DNA of 64,000 nt from Actinomyces oris (lineage in GTDB: Bacteria; Actinomycetota; Actinomycetes; Actinomycetales; Actinomycetaceae), in the NCBI RefSeq assembly GCF_001937445.1, contig NZ_MSKS01000017.1, positions 1-64,000 of the forward strand, given 5' to 3'. Both the position numbers and the translations under genes were made by a program. This document shows, in pieces, positions 9,024 through 19,876 of the stretch; the stretch's first letter is position 1; each line of letters opens with the position of its first letter. Under the pieces are notes generated by a model that was not told the origin of the DNA, did not search any database, and saw nothing but the letters and a program-made list of their open reading frames with translations.

Positions 9024-9940
9024 TGGCTGGCACGATCACGCGAGTAAGCTCCTGCGCCCGAGGACTGGCGAGGGTGGGCCTCAAGGCGGCGGGCACCGCC
9101 CTGTCCTGGTCCGCCTGTCTGGCGCCCATCGCCCAGGGACTGGAGCGCACCAACTTCCACGGCCGCACCGTGAGCCTGCGCGGGGGCGTCGGGGCCGCAG
9201 CCGGCGCCGTGACGGCAGGGATCGAGGCCGGCAGACTCCTGCGGGCCAGGACGGCCTCTCCCTCACGGGTAGGGCTCGCCGCCACCCTCGCGGCGGCGGC
9301 CGGCGGGTGCGCCGGCCTGGTCGACGACCTCGATGCCGGGGCCCACGACGGCGACACCCCCGCCAAGGGGCTCAAGGGCCACCTCACCGCCCTCGCCCAC
9401 GGACGCGTCACCACCGGAGCCCTCAAGATCGCCGTCATCGGCTCAGGGGCACTTGTCAGCGGTGTCCTCCTGGCCCGCCACCGCAGCTCGGGCACAGGCG
9501 CACGTCCGCTGGCGTCCAGCGCCGTCGACGCCGCGTCCAGCGCCGTGGTCATCGCGGCCTGGGCGAACCTGCTCAACCTGCTCGACCTGCGCCCCGGACG
9601 GGCGCTCAAGACCGCCTGCATCGTGAGCGCCCCGCTGCTGGTCACCACCGGACGCGACGGTGAACCCACCCGGATGCTGGCCGCGGGCACCCTGGGAGTC
9701 AGCCTCACGGCCCTGCCGGAGGACCTCCTGGAGAACACGATGCTGGGGGACACCGGGGCCAACGCCGTCGGCGCCCTGCTGGGAACCGCCCTGGCGTGCC
9801 ACCCCCACGCCGCGGTGCGCGCCGGGGCCGCTCTGAGCGGGGTGAGCCTCATCCTGGCCAGCGAGAAGGTCTCCTTCTCCCGCGTCATCACCGACACCCC
9901 GGTGCTGGCCGCACTCGACGGGCTGGGACGCCGCCCCTGA
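9023..9940 (+). CDS. MraY/WecA-like polyprenyl-phosphate sugar-phosphate transferase family protein
   Basis: A 305-residue integral membrane protein with about eight hydrophobic segments. It keeps family signatures: NFHGRTVSLRGG near residue 50 (compare the N-x-x-G-R-x-v-x-x-x-G-G of MraY/WecA), the acidic LVDDLDAG, GLKGHLTALAHGRVTTGALK, NLLNLLDLRPGRALK and LGDTGANAVGALLG. This fold moves a sugar-phosphate from a UDP-sugar to undecaprenyl phosphate in the membrane. The true MraY normally sits in the dcw cluster, so this is a second, divergent member; enzymatic competence is uncertain because the full HHH/DDxxD set is not obvious. It abuts murJ (TGATG overlap) and a GT4 gene, suggesting a lipid-linked envelope precursor pathway. 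Confidence 0.75.
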   Translation: MAGTITRVSSCARGLARVGLKAAGTALSWSACLAPIAQGLERTNFHGRTVSLRGGVGAAAGAVTAGIEAGRLLRARTASPSRVGLAATLAAAAGGCAGLVDDLDAGAHDGDTPAKGLKGHLTALAHGRVTTGALKIAVIGSGALVSGVLLARHRSSGTGARPLASSAVDAASSAVVIAAWANLLNLLDLRPGRALKTACIVSAPLLVTTGRDGEPTRMLAAGTLGVSLTALPEDLLENTMLGDTGANAVGALLGTALACHPHAAVRAGAALSGVSLILASEKVSFSRVITDTPVLAALDGLGRRP

Positions 9941-11586
9941 TGGCATCCCAGCAACGCCGCGGCGGCCTGCTCTCAGCGGCCGGGTCCGTCGCCGGCCTGA
10001 CCCTCGTCTCCCGCGTCCTGGGGTTCCTGCGCTGGCTCGTCCAGGCCGCCACCGTCGGCACCGGCACGGTGGCGGGCGCCTACACCACGGCCAACCAGCT
10101 GCCCAACACCCTCTACGAGGTCGTTGTCGGAGAGGTCCTGGCGGCCACGGTCGTTCCGCTCCTGGCCGCACCGATCGCCGCGGGCAGGCGCGAGGAGGTC
10201 ACCGCCACCGCCTCGGGGCTGCTGGGTCTGGTCCTGGCGGTCCTGACCCCGCTGTCCCTGGGGCTCATCGTCCTGGCCGCACCGATCGCCTCCCTGTTCC
10301 CCACCTCCCAGGGCGTGGACCCGGCGCTCCAGCACGAGCTCGTCGCCTCCTTCCTGCGCATGTTCGCCCTGCAGGTGCCCATGTACGGAGTGGCGGTCGT
10401 CCTCACCGGGGTCCTCCAGGCTCACAACCGCTTCACCTGGCCGGCTCTGACACCGATGCTCTCCAGTCTTGTGGTCATGGCGACCTACGGGCTCTACGGG
10501 GTGCTGGCCGGCGGTGAGGACGCAGCCGCTTCCAGCCTCGCCCTCCAGGTACTGGGCTGGGGCACGACCCTCGGGGTGGCCGCGCTCAGCCTGCCGCTGC
10601 TGTGGCCGGTCCACCGGCTGGGGCTGGGACTGCGCCCCACCCTGAGACTGGGGGGCGCCCAGGCCCGGCGGGCGCTGCGGCTCGGTGGGGCCGGGGTGTG
10701 GACGATCCTGGCTCAGCAGGTGAGTGTCCTGGTGGTCCTGGCTATGGCCCGTTGGGGCGGGCAGACCGGCACCGCGGCGGTCTACCAGTACACGCAGGCC
10801 GTCTACGTCCTTCCCTACGCGGTGCTGGCCGTCCCGGTGGCCACCGTTCTCTACCCCCGTCTGACCGCCGCCTTCGAGGCCAGCGAGCTTTCGCCGAGCA
10901 GGCCCGGCGGCACAGGTGGCGAGGACGTCACGCGCCTGGTGGCGACCTCCACGGCCCTGGTCACCGCCGTCGCCGTGGCCGGAACCGCCATGCTCCTGGC
11001 CGCCAGCGCCGCCGCCGAGCGATTCTTCTCCTTCAAGCAGGTCGACGGGATGGGCCAGGCGCTGGCCGTCCTGGCCCCGGGACTGATCGGCTACGCCCTC
11101 ATATACCAGGTCACTCGGGTCCTGTTCGCCGCCGACCGCTCTCGGCCCGCCGCCCACGCCACCGCGACCGGCTGGCTGACCGTGGCGGTGGCCAGCGCCG
11201 CCTGCGTGCGCCTCATGGCGCCCTCGGGCGGGGACGGGCGCGCCACCCTCGTGGCCCTGGGAATGGGCACGACCATTGGGATGACGGTGGCGGGGGTGAG
11301 CCTGCTGGTCGTTCTGGCCCGGGTCATGGGGCGCCGGGTGCTGCGCGCGACCCTGACGGCGCTCGTCGCGGGGCTGCCCGTGGCCCTCGCCGCCGGGCTG
11401 GCTGTGCGTGCGGCGACCACCCGCGTCACCTCCCTGCCCCTGGCCGTTGTCACCGCCGTGATCGGTGCTGCTGCGGCCGCAGCCCTCGTCCTGGTGGTCA
11501 TCCACCTGGCCGATCGCAGCCTCCTGGCATCGGTACGCGGTGGGAGGACGACGGTGAGAACGAAGGATGACAAGGAGAGACCATGA
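9940..11586 (+). CDS. murJ: MurJ/MviN-family lipid flippase
   Basis: A 548-residue MATE-like membrane protein of the MOP superfamily with about 14 helices. The N terminus (AGSVAGLTLVSRVLGFLRWLV) carries the conserved SRxLGxxR motif of MurJ, and QVPMYGVAVVLTGVLQAHNRFTWPA the second family signature. MurJ exports lipid II for peptidoglycan synthesis. Start: ATG at 9940, sharing one base with the upstream stop. Unlike the long mycobacterial MviN it has no pseudokinase or C-terminal carbohydrate domain. Because some actinobacteria carry several paralogues, it could also export another lipid-linked glycan made by its two neighbours. Confidence 0.9.
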   Translation: MASQQRRGGLLSAAGSVAGLTLVSRVLGFLRWLVQAATVGTGTVAGAYTTANQLPNTLYEVVVGEVLAATVVPLLAAPIAAGRREEVTATASGLLGLVLAVLTPLSLGLIVLAAPIASLFPTSQGVDPALQHELVASFLRMFALQVPMYGVAVVLTGVLQAHNRFTWPALTPMLSSLVVMATYGLYGVLAGGEDAAASSLALQVLGWGTTLGVAALSLPLLWPVHRLGLGLRPTLRLGGAQARRALRLGGAGVWTILAQQVSVLVVLAMARWGGQTGTAAVYQYTQAVYVLPYAVLAVPVATVLYPRLTAAFEASELSPSRPGGTGGEDVTRLVATSTALVTAVAVAGTAMLLAASAAAERFFSFKQVDGMGQALAVLAPGLIGYALIYQVTRVLFAADRSRPAAHATATGWLTVAVASAACVRLMAPSGGDGRATLVALGMGTTIGMTVAGVSLLVVLARVMGRRVLRATLTALVAGLPVALAAGLAVRAATTRVTSLPLAVVTAVIGAAAAAALVLVVIHLADRSLLASVRGGRTTVRTKDDKERP

Positions 11587-12740
11587 GCGGTGTCGATGCC
11601 ACGAACGAGCCCGGTGCCGCGCCGGGCATGCACGCCGGGCGCCGGAGGATCCTCCAGGTGTGCGGATCGGCCGCCGGAGGGGTGCGGGCCCACCTGGCCG
11701 ACTGCGCCCGGCTCCTGGCCGCCGACGGCCACGACGTCATCGTCGAGGCGCCCGCCGCGGTCCTTGACACACTGGATGTTGAGCCGGCTCGCGCCGAGGC
11801 ACTCGAGATCGGCCCCCGCCCCAGCCTCAACGACTCCCTGGCCGTGGCCAGGCTGCGTCGGTTGGGCCGGCGCGCCGACGTCGTTCACGCCCACGGCCTG
11901 CGAGCCGGGGCCCTGGCCGCCCTGGCCCTGGGACGACGCCGCCGCGGACGCACCCGCCTGGTCGTCACCCTCCACAACCTCACCATCGGGGGACGCCTGA
12001 CCACCCTGGTGGGGGAGAGGCTCGAGCGGCTCATCGCCCGACGCGCTGACCTCATCCTGGCGGTCAGCCCCGACCTGGCCGAACGGGCCCGGGAGTTCGG
12101 CGCCCCACGCGTCGAGCTCGCCATCATTCCGGCAGTGCCCCCACAGCAGCCCACCGAACCGGACCTCTCCGACCCGGCTGCGCCGGAGGAGGCCTGGCCG
12201 CGGGGGAGCGCCCGCCTCCTGACCGTCGCCCGCCTGGCTCCCCAGAAGGGCCTGCCGCTGCTGCTCGAGACCGCCGCGATCCTCTCCCGCGAGGTCGACG
12301 CCGGCCGGCTGGCGGCCTTCATCTGGGCCCTCGCCGGAGACGGTCCCGGCCGCGAGGAAGCCGCTGAGCGCATCGCCGCCGAGCAGCTCCCGGTCACCCT
12401 CCTGGGGCGGCGAACCGATGCTCCGGCCCTCATGGAGGCCGCTGACGTCGTCGTCCAGACCAGCCTGTGGGAGGGCCAGCCCCTCACCATCCAGGAGGCC
12501 CTGCGCTCAGGCACCGCGATCGTGGCCACCGACGTCGGCGGCACCGCCGTGACCGCCAGGGGAGGAGCCGTCCTCGTGGCTCCCCAGGCCCAGGCCATCG
12601 CCGAGGTGCTCGGAATCCTCCTGAGCGACCCCGAGGCCCGCTCCCGCGCCGCCGAGCGCGCTCACGAGGCGGCAGGGCGCCTTCCCGGACTCGAGGACCT
12701 CGCGGTCCAGTTGCGTCAAGCAGCTCTGGCTCAGGACTGA
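11583..12740 (+). CDS. GT4-family glycosyltransferase
   Basis: A 385-residue GT-B glycosyltransferase. The N-terminal half has the HAHGLRAGALAALA acceptor-side segment; the C-terminal half has TVARLAPQKGLPLLLETAAIL, the nucleotide-sugar site with ALAGDGPGREE, and the EX7E-type stretch WEGQPLTIQEALRSGTAIVATDVGGT. Such enzymes are retaining transferases that use nucleotide sugars for glycolipid or wall polysaccharide assembly. The ATG overlaps the murJ stop (ATGA) and an AAGGAGA site precedes it. The combination with murJ and a polyprenyl-phosphate transferase-like gene suggests a role in a lipid-linked glycan; donor and acceptor cannot be told from sequence. Confidence 0.85.
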   Translation: MSGVDATNEPGAAPGMHAGRRRILQVCGSAAGGVRAHLADCARLLAADGHDVIVEAPAAVLDTLDVEPARAEALEIGPRPSLNDSLAVARLRRLGRRADVVHAHGLRAGALAALALGRRRRGRTRLVVTLHNLTIGGRLTTLVGERLERLIARRADLILAVSPDLAERAREFGAPRVELAIIPAVPPQQPTEPDLSDPAAPEEAWPRGSARLLTVARLAPQKGLPLLLETAAILSREVDAGRLAAFIWALAGDGPGREEAAERIAAEQLPVTLLGRRTDAPALMEAADVVVQTSLWEGQPLTIQEALRSGTAIVATDVGGTAVTARGGAVLVAPQAQAIAEVLGILLSDPEARSRAAERAHEAAGRLPGLEDLAVQLRQAALAQD

Positions 12741-12795
12741 GCGCAGATGACGTCAGCAGGACGCTCGTGCGTCGGGCAGGTTTCGCCGGGCCTGT

Positions 12796-14624
<1,829 letters not shown>

Positions 14625-14635
14625 AGGAGCCGAGC

Positions 14636-15349
14636 GTGGACAGAACGGACAGCAGGGCCGCCGAGAATGACGACGTCGTGAGCGACACGAGCAGGCTCGT
14701 CGACGTACGCGAGTCGGGGCGGGAGCTGGTCTCCAGCGAGCGGGTCTGGAGCGGGCCGATCTTCGCCGTCGACGCCGACCAGGTGCGCCTCGAACCCGGT
14801 CAGGAGCCGGTGGCCCGTCAGGTCGTCGTCCATCACGACGCCGTCGTCGTCGTCGCCCTGCGCGAGGGCGAGGTATCCTCCCAGGCCGACGGCGCCGCGG
14901 AGATCCTCATGGTCCGCCAGTACCGCCATCCCGTGCGCGCCTGCCTGTGGGAGATCCCCGCGGGACTGCTCGACGTGGCGGGGGAGGAGCCCGCCGTCGC
15001 CGCCGCCCGCGAGCTCGCTGAGGAGACCGACTACGAGGCGGCCACCTGGAACACGCTGGCCGAGTTCTACGCCTCGCCCGGCTTCACCACCGAGGGAGCA
15101 CGGATCTTCCTCGCCCAGGACCTGAGTCTGCTGCCCGAGGACCGACGCACCGTCCGCGAGGACGAGGAGGCCGAGTTCGTGCCCACCTGGGTCCGGCTGG
15201 ACGAGGCCCTTAACGCCGTCATGGGCGGCCGTCTGCACAACCCCTCCACCGTCCTGGGGGTCCTGGCCACAGCCCAGGCCCGCACCCGCGGTTGGGCGGG
15301 GCTTCGTCCCGCTGACGCCCCCTGGCTGCGCAGCCCGGAGAGCCTGTAG
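14636..15349 (+). CDS. NUDIX hydrolase, ADP-ribose pyrophosphatase type
   Basis: A 237-residue NUDIX hydrolase expected to cleave ADP-ribose (or related nucleoside diphosphate sugars) to AMP and ribose 5-phosphate. The box reads WEIPAGLLDVAGEEPAVAAA then RELAEET; the metal-binding glutamates are all present, but the glycine that usually follows EET is Asp. Upstream segments VVHHDAVVVVAL and MVRQYRHPVR are those of the NudF subgroup. I prefer the GTG at 14636 because AAGGAG lies six bases upstream; a GTG at 14621 overlapping the pyrG stop (GTGA) is the alternative. The Rv1700 homologue occupies the same position. Confidence 0.88.
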   Translation: MDRTDSRAAENDDVVSDTSRLVDVRESGRELVSSERVWSGPIFAVDADQVRLEPGQEPVARQVVVHHDAVVVVALREGEVSSQADGAAEILMVRQYRHPVRACLWEIPAGLLDVAGEEPAVAAARELAEETDYEAATWNTLAEFYASPGFTTEGARIFLAQDLSLLPEDRRTVREDEEAEFVPTWVRLDEALNAVMGGRLHNPSTVLGVLATAQARTRGWAGLRPADAPWLRSPESL

Positions 15350-15383
15350 GACGAGTCAAGGCACTTGGCCGTCCGCCACCCAC

Positions 15384-15685
15384 CAGTGGGAGCACTTTCA
15401 GGCCGTCATCTCCTCGTCTTCTCCTGTGGCGATGACATGAAGGCTGAACCCGGCCCCGGCGGGGTGTGGGTCGCCGAGGGGCAGGGGGCGCTGGGGCCCT
15501 GGGATATCAACGGCGCCAGGTACGTGCGCCCAGAGCACCTCTATGCCGGTCAGTTGCTTCAGCTGCGCGACGGGGCGTGGGTCTTCACGGGCTTCGAGAA
15601 CATCGTCAATGGTGAGTTCGTCGGAACGGCTCCGGACCTGCTGCCATGGGAGGACATCGAGCTTTTGCCGAGAGGTGGGCACTAG
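15384..15685 (+). pseudogene. Decayed C-terminal fragment of a GH32-like sugar hydrolase
   Basis: From about 15437 a frame encodes a well-formed protein tail (GGVWVAEGQG, GPWDINGARYVRPEHLYAG, WVFTGFENIVNGEFVG, ending LLPWEDIELLPRGGH) that resembles the last beta-sandwich part of GH32 fructosidase-type proteins. Just upstream HLLVFSCGDD reads in this frame, while a matching preceding segment QWEHFQAV lies at 15384-15407 in a different frame, so there is a frameshift. No signal for the 300-400 residues that should precede it: the NUDIX gene ends at 15349. The family guess rests on motif memory and is moderate; that it is a relic is better supported. A start at the ATG 15437 giving an 82-residue product is the alternative. 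Confidence 0.55.
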
Positions 15686-15877
15686 GGGGTTACGTCGTCG
15701 GTTGCCTGGACAGAGCGATCGGGGTGCCAGCCCAGGACCGGGCACGTCCCTGGCTCACTGCGCTGTGCCGGGTGGCGAGGCAGGCGCTGGGGCGCTTCTG
15801 CCCGGATGAGGCTGCTCAAGGCGGCCACCACGGCGACGTCGGACCGCGCCGGTTGCGTTCGGGAGCGTACCTGTCAG

Positions 15878-15967
15878 TCGAGGACTGCGTTATCCCGCAG
15901 ACTACTGGGGCCTGACCTCAGTCGTCTGCGGGAGAAGTACGTCCTGGATGGACAACGCAGTCCTCGA
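15878..15967. repeat. Nested inverted repeat (14-bp outer arms, 10-bp inner arms)
   Basis: The outer arms TCGAGGACTGCGTT (15878-15891) and its exact reverse complement (15954-15967) enclose a second perfect pair TCCCGCAGAC (15893-15902) and its complement (15924-15933). The whole 90-bp unit can fold as a long hairpin with an asymmetric bulge on the right side. It could be a terminator, a small structured RNA or a miniature inverted-repeat element; no T tract or flanking target duplication was seen that would decide. Confidence 0.7.
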
Positions 15968-16000
15968 TGTGAACGGCCGGGCGTCCTGACCGACAACTAG

Positions 16001-16014
16001 TTAGGCGTTCCTAA
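16001..16014. promoter_or_regulatory. TTAGG-CGTT-CCTAA palindrome, possible operator upstream of suf
   Basis: Perfect 5-bp arms around four bases, about 270 bp before sufR. The arms equal the outer half-sites of DtxR/IdeR iron boxes, but the inner part of that consensus is missing, so an iron-regulator site is only a suggestion. Confidence 0.3.
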
Positions 16015-16282
16015 GTGAGGTTCGCCTTTGATCGGGTAACGTGTTCAATCCCACCCTGCGGCGCTCCGTCGTGAACTTGCCAGTGTTGAATTCGGAAAGC
16101 AAGATCTTGGTTAAACTCGTGGCACGACGGCCAGGGACGCCTCGCAGGTCGACCCTGGGGTCTGTCTGAGGGCTGTCCGGCTCGGTCGGCTTGGCCGACT
16201 TGGCAAACAAGGACGTGGTCGAACCGGCCGCAACGGGATCAGGCCGTGAGACGTCGTCAGCGACTAGGGGAGGAGAGCAGTC

Positions 16283-17017
16283 ATGGCGCAGAGCGACGAG
16301 GACTCTACCCGGGCGCGCGTTCTTGACCTCATCGCTGAAAAGGGTCCGGTGTCGGCGGCGCAGCTCGCCAAGGTCCTCAGCCTGACGCCGGCCGCCGTGC
16401 GCAGGCACATCACGGCCCTTGAGGACGCTGAGCAGATCGAGGTTCACACTCCGGCACAGACGGGTAAGCGTGGCCGCGGTCGCCCGGCCCGGCACTACGT
16501 CCTGACGTCCAAGGCCCGCACCTCCTTCGCGGAGGGCTACTCCGACCTGGCCAACCGCGCCCTGCGCTACCTGTCCCAGGTGGCCGGTGACAAGGCGGTC
16601 GACTCCTTCGCCGCGGCCAGGGGCCGTGACCTCGAGCGCCGCTACGCCACCGTCGTCGAGGCGGCCGGCAAGGACCCCTCGGAGCGGGCCCGCGCCCTGG
16701 CGGACGCCCTGACTCTTGACGGTTACGCGGCCTCGGTGCGCGACGTCGGAGACGGGTCCTTCGCCGTCCAGCTGTGTCAGGGCAACTGCCCGGTACGCGA
16801 CGTGGCCGGGGAGTTCCACGAGCTGTGCGACGCCGAGACCCAGGCCATCTCCCGGCTCGTCGGCGTCCCGGTCCAGCGTCTGGCCACCCTGGCCGGAGGC
16901 GAGCACGTCTGTACCACCCACATTCCGATCGCCATGCCCGCGCTGCGCAAGCGCGCGGTCCGGGCGGCGGCTAAGACGCGAGGCCTTGAGACCAAGCGAA
17001 TGGAAGGAACCCGATGA
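16283..17017 (+). CDS. sufR: SufR-type iron-sulfur transcriptional regulator
   Basis: A 244-residue DNA-binding protein. Residues 8-60 are a winged helix-turn-helix ([25 protein letters not shown]), followed by the [15 protein letters not shown] wing. Near the C terminus [13 protein letters not shown] and GGEHVCTTH supply the three cysteines that bind a [4Fe-4S] cluster in SufR proteins. With a cluster bound, SufR represses the suf operon; loss under oxidative stress or iron shortage derepresses it. It is the first gene of the operon and overlaps sufB (ATGA), so it is expected to regulate itself. The start ATG has a strong GGGGAGGAGAG site. Length fits the actinobacterial family. Confidence 0.92.
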   Translation: MAQSDEDSTRARVLDLIAEKGPVSAAQLAKVLSLTPAAVRRHITALEDAEQIEVHTPAQTGKRGRGRPARHYVLTSKARTSFAEGYSDLANRALRYLSQVAGDKAVDSFAAARGRDLERRYATVVEAAGKDPSERARALADALTLDGYAASVRDVGDGSFAVQLCQGNCPVRDVAGEFHELCDAETQAISRLVGVPVQRLATLAGGEHVCTTHIPIAMPALRKRAVRAAAKTRGLETKRMEGTR

Positions 17018-18453
17018 CACTGCCGACAACCGAGACCACGCGTAGCACCGACGACGAGATCATCGACTCGATCTCGACGAGCTACGACTTCGGATGGCAT
17101 GACTCCGACGAGGCCGGTGAGAAGGCCAAACGAGGCCTTGATGAGCAGGTGGTCCGCGAGATCTCCGCCATCAAGGGTGAGCCGGAGTGGATGCTGGCCA
17201 AGCGTCTCAAGGCCTACTCCACCTTCGAGCGCAAACCCATGCCCACCTGGGGCGTGGACCTCTCCCAGCTCGACATGGATGCCGTCAAGTACTACGTGCG
17301 CTCCACGGACCGGCCGGCCAACTCCTGGGACGACCTTCCCGAGGACATCAAGAACACCTACGACCGCATCGGCATCCCCGAGGCCGAGCGCGAGCGCCTG
17401 GTGGCGGGCGTGGCCGCCCAGTACGAGTCGGAGGTCGTCTACCACCAGATCCGCGGTGACCTGGAGGAGCAGGGCGTCATCTTCGTCGACACCGACACCG
17501 CCGTGCGCGAGTACCCCGAGCTCGTCAAGGAGTACTTCGGGACCGTGGTGCCCGCCGGCGACAACAAGTTCGCCGCCCTCAACACGGCCGTGTGGTCCGG
17601 GGGCTCCTTCATCTACGTCCCCAAGGGCGTCCACGTCGAGATCCCGCTCCAGGCCTACTTCCGCATCAACACGGAGAACATGGGCCAGTTCGAGCGCACG
17701 CTCATCATCGCCGACGAGGACTCCTACGTCCACTACGTCGAGGGCTGCACCGCCCCCATCTACTCCACCGACTCCCTGCACTCGGCGATCGTGGAGATCG
17801 TGGTCAAGAAGAACGCCCGCGTGCGCTACACGACCATCCAGAACTGGTCCAACAACGTCTACAACCTGGTGACCCAGCGCGCTACCTGCGAGGAGGGCGC
17901 CACCATGGAGTGGATCGACGGCAACATCGGCTCCAAGCGGAACATGAAGTACCCGGCCGTCTTCCTCATGGGCCCCCACGCCCGCGGTGAGGCCCTGTCC
18001 ATCGCCTTCGCCGGCGCGGACCAGCACCAGGACACCGGCGCCAAGATGGTCCACATGGCGCCCCACACCTCCAGCCACATCGTCTCCAAGTCGATCGCCC
18101 GCCACGGTGGCCGCAGCGCCTACCGCGGACTGGTGCAGATCATGAAGAACGCCCGGCACTCCAAGTCCAACGTGCTGTGCGACGCGCTCCTGGTCGACGA
18201 GATCTCCCGCTCGGACACCTACCCCTACGTCGACGTGCGCACCGACGACGTCGAGATGGGGCACGAGGCCACCGTCTCCAAGGTGAGCGCCGACCAGCTC
18301 TTCTACCTCATGCAGCGCGGGCTGACCGAGACCGAGGCCATGGCCACGATCGTGCGCGGCTTCGTCGAGCCCATCGCCCGGGAGCTGCCCATGGAGTACG
18401 CCCTCGAGCTCAACCGGCTCATCGAGCTGCAGATGGAGAACTCGGTGGGCTGA
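17014..18453 (+). CDS. sufB: SufB, Fe-S cluster scaffold subunit
   Basis: A 479-residue scaffold protein of the SufBCD complex, on which Fe-S clusters are built. Typical segments are [20 protein letters not shown] near the N terminus, [81 protein letters not shown] and the C-terminal [21 protein letters not shown], each read in order along the protein. The parallel beta-helix core is glycine and valine rich. It is translationally coupled to sufR and followed after 92 bp by sufD, the paralogous partner. Length agrees with other SufB proteins (470-495). Confidence 0.97.
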   Translation: MTLPTTETTRSTDDEIIDSISTSYDFGWHDSDEAGEKAKRGLDEQVVREISAIKGEPEWMLAKRLKAYSTFERKPMPTWGVDLSQLDMDAVKYYVRSTDRPANSWDDLPEDIKNTYDRIGIPEAERERLVAGVAAQYESEVVYHQIRGDLEEQGVIFVDTDTAVREYPELVKEYFGTVVPAGDNKFAALNTAVWSGGSFIYVPKGVHVEIPLQAYFRINTENMGQFERTLIIADEDSYVHYVEGCTAPIYSTDSLHSAIVEIVVKKNARVRYTTIQNWSNNVYNLVTQRATCEEGATMEWIDGNIGSKRNMKYPAVFLMGPHARGEALSIAFAGADQHQDTGAKMVHMAPHTSSHIVSKSIARHGGRSAYRGLVQIMKNARHSKSNVLCDALLVDEISRSDTYPYVDVRTDDVEMGHEATVSKVSADQLFYLMQRGLTETEAMATIVRGFVEPIARELPMEYALELNRLIELQMENSVG

Positions 18454-18545
18454 CCCACCGCAGCGGATCCTCCTCTTTCAGCCCACCCAGCCTTCGACCC
18501 ACACCTCATCACACCGGCCTGCTGCCGGCCAAGGAGCACCTCCAC

Positions 18546-19808
18546 ATGCCTGAACTCTCCACCGACCACTCGAGCGCCACGCTCGACGGCGCCCACTCCC
18601 ACGGCGGGCCGCGCTACGTCTCCTCGCGCGCCGACCGCCCCACCTCCTTCGACCCCGCCGACATCCCGGTGCCGCGAGGCCGCGAGGAGGAGTGGCGCTT
18701 CACGCCGATGAAGCGCTTCGCCCCGCTGTTCGACCTCGACGCCATCCGTGCGGCCGCCGTCGCCGGCCAGGGCGATGCCGGTGTACGTATCGAGGCGGAC
18801 CTGCCCGACGGCGCGAGCCTGGAGACCGTCGCGCGCAGCGACGCCCGCATCGGCACCGTGGGTGCCCCGGTCGACCGCACCGGCGTCACCGCCTGGAACG
18901 GCACCGAGACCGCCACCGTGCTGACCCTGGAAGCGGGAGCCCGGCTGGAGCGGGCCGCCCGTCTGAACATCGTCGGCCAGGACGCCCAGCTCGCCCGCCC
19001 CACCGCCCAACACATTCTTATCGCCGCCGAAGCAGGCTCCAAGGGAACCGTCGTCCTGGACCACACCGGCACCGCCGCCCTGACCCAAGGCGTCGAGGTG
19101 ACGGTCGCCGACGGCGCCGAGCTCGCCCTGGTGACCGTCCAGGGCTGGGAGGACGGGGCCGTCCACGCCTCCAACCACCGGGTCAAGGTCTGCGGCCGCG
19201 GCGTCCTCAAGCACGTTGTCGTCAGCCTCGGCGGAGACGTGCGCATCTGTCCCGACCTGGGCTTCTCCGGCGAGGGCGGCCACATCGACGCCTACGGCGT
19301 CTACTTCACCGATGCCGGCCAGCACCAGGAGCACCGCCCCTACGTGGCCCACACCGAGCCCCACTGCTACTCGCGCGTCACCTACAAGGGCGCCCTCCAG
19401 GGCGAGGGCGCGCACGCCGTGTGGGTGGGGGACTGCCTCATCGGGCAGGCCGCCCGCGGCACGGACACCTACGAGCTCAACCGCAACCTGGTCCTCACCG
19501 AGGGGGCCAAGGCCGACTCCGTGCCGAACCTGGAGATCGAGAACGGCAACATCGAGGGGGCCGGCCACGCCAGCGCCACCGGCCGCTTCGACGACCAGCA
19601 GCTGTTCTACCTGCGTGCCCGCGGCATCCCCGAGACCGAGGCCCGTCGCCTCGTCGTCCTGGGCTTCTTCAACGAGATCGTCGCCGAGATCGGTGTCGAT
19701 GAGGTCGAGGAGCGCCTCATGGCCGCCATCGAGAAGGAGCTCGAGCTCACCGGACTCATCACCGCCCGCACCGACCAGGACCCCGCCGCCCAGCCGGCAG
19801 CCGAGTGA
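18546..19808 (+). CDS. sufD: SufD, Fe-S cluster assembly subunit
   Basis: A 420-residue partner of SufB. An early segment REEEWRFTPMKRFAPLFD is the SufD signature, the centre is beta-helical (VEVTVADGAELALVTVQGW), and the C terminus HASATGRFDDQQLFYLRARG and ARRLVVLGFFNEIV matches the SufB/D family end that contacts SufC. Start: ATG at 18546 after AAGGAG, because the longer open frame upstream lies in the sufB coding sequence. SufD is needed for iron entry in the SufBC2D complex. The 92-bp sufB-sufD gap and the 68-bp sufD-sufC gap contain no promoter that I could recognise. Confidence 0.95.
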   Translation: MPELSTDHSSATLDGAHSHGGPRYVSSRADRPTSFDPADIPVPRGREEEWRFTPMKRFAPLFDLDAIRAAAVAGQGDAGVRIEADLPDGASLETVARSDARIGTVGAPVDRTGVTAWNGTETATVLTLEAGARLERAARLNIVGQDAQLARPTAQHILIAAEAGSKGTVVLDHTGTAALTQGVEVTVADGAELALVTVQGWEDGAVHASNHRVKVCGRGVLKHVVVSLGGDVRICPDLGFSGEGGHIDAYGVYFTDAGQHQEHRPYVAHTEPHCYSRVTYKGALQGEGAHAVWVGDCLIGQAARGTDTYELNRNLVLTEGAKADSVPNLEIENGNIEGAGHASATGRFDDQQLFYLRARGIPETEARRLVVLGFFNEIVAEIGVDEVEERLMAAIEKELELTGLITARTDQDPAAQPAAE

Positions 19809-19876
19809 CAGGCCGGACCCGCACGACGGTCCGCCCACCTGCAACCAGACCACGAACCAGCTGAAAGAAACGTCGC

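Larger units (their letters stand above)
15686..16282. other. 597-bp intergenic region before sufR
   Basis: No convincing gene. 15690-15870 is GC-rich and may be further decayed coding sequence. It then holds the nested inverted repeat at 15878-15967, the TTAGG/CCTAA palindrome at 16001-16014, and a more AT-rich stretch at 16080-16120 (TTGAAT at 16086, TTAAAC at 16111) that is the likely sufR promoter area. The mirror-frame reading over 16001-17029 is a shadow of sufR. Confidence 0.6.

Noticed and set aside
9973-11505. A 510-codon minus strand frame opposite murJ
   Set aside because: Gln/Gly/His-rich shadow of a membrane-protein gene; no start with a ribosome site.
16777-18264. A 495-codon open frame opposite sufB
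   Set aside because: It is rich in Gly, Val, His and Asp in the pattern of a GC-rich shadow frame, has no motif, and lies wholly under sufR/sufB.
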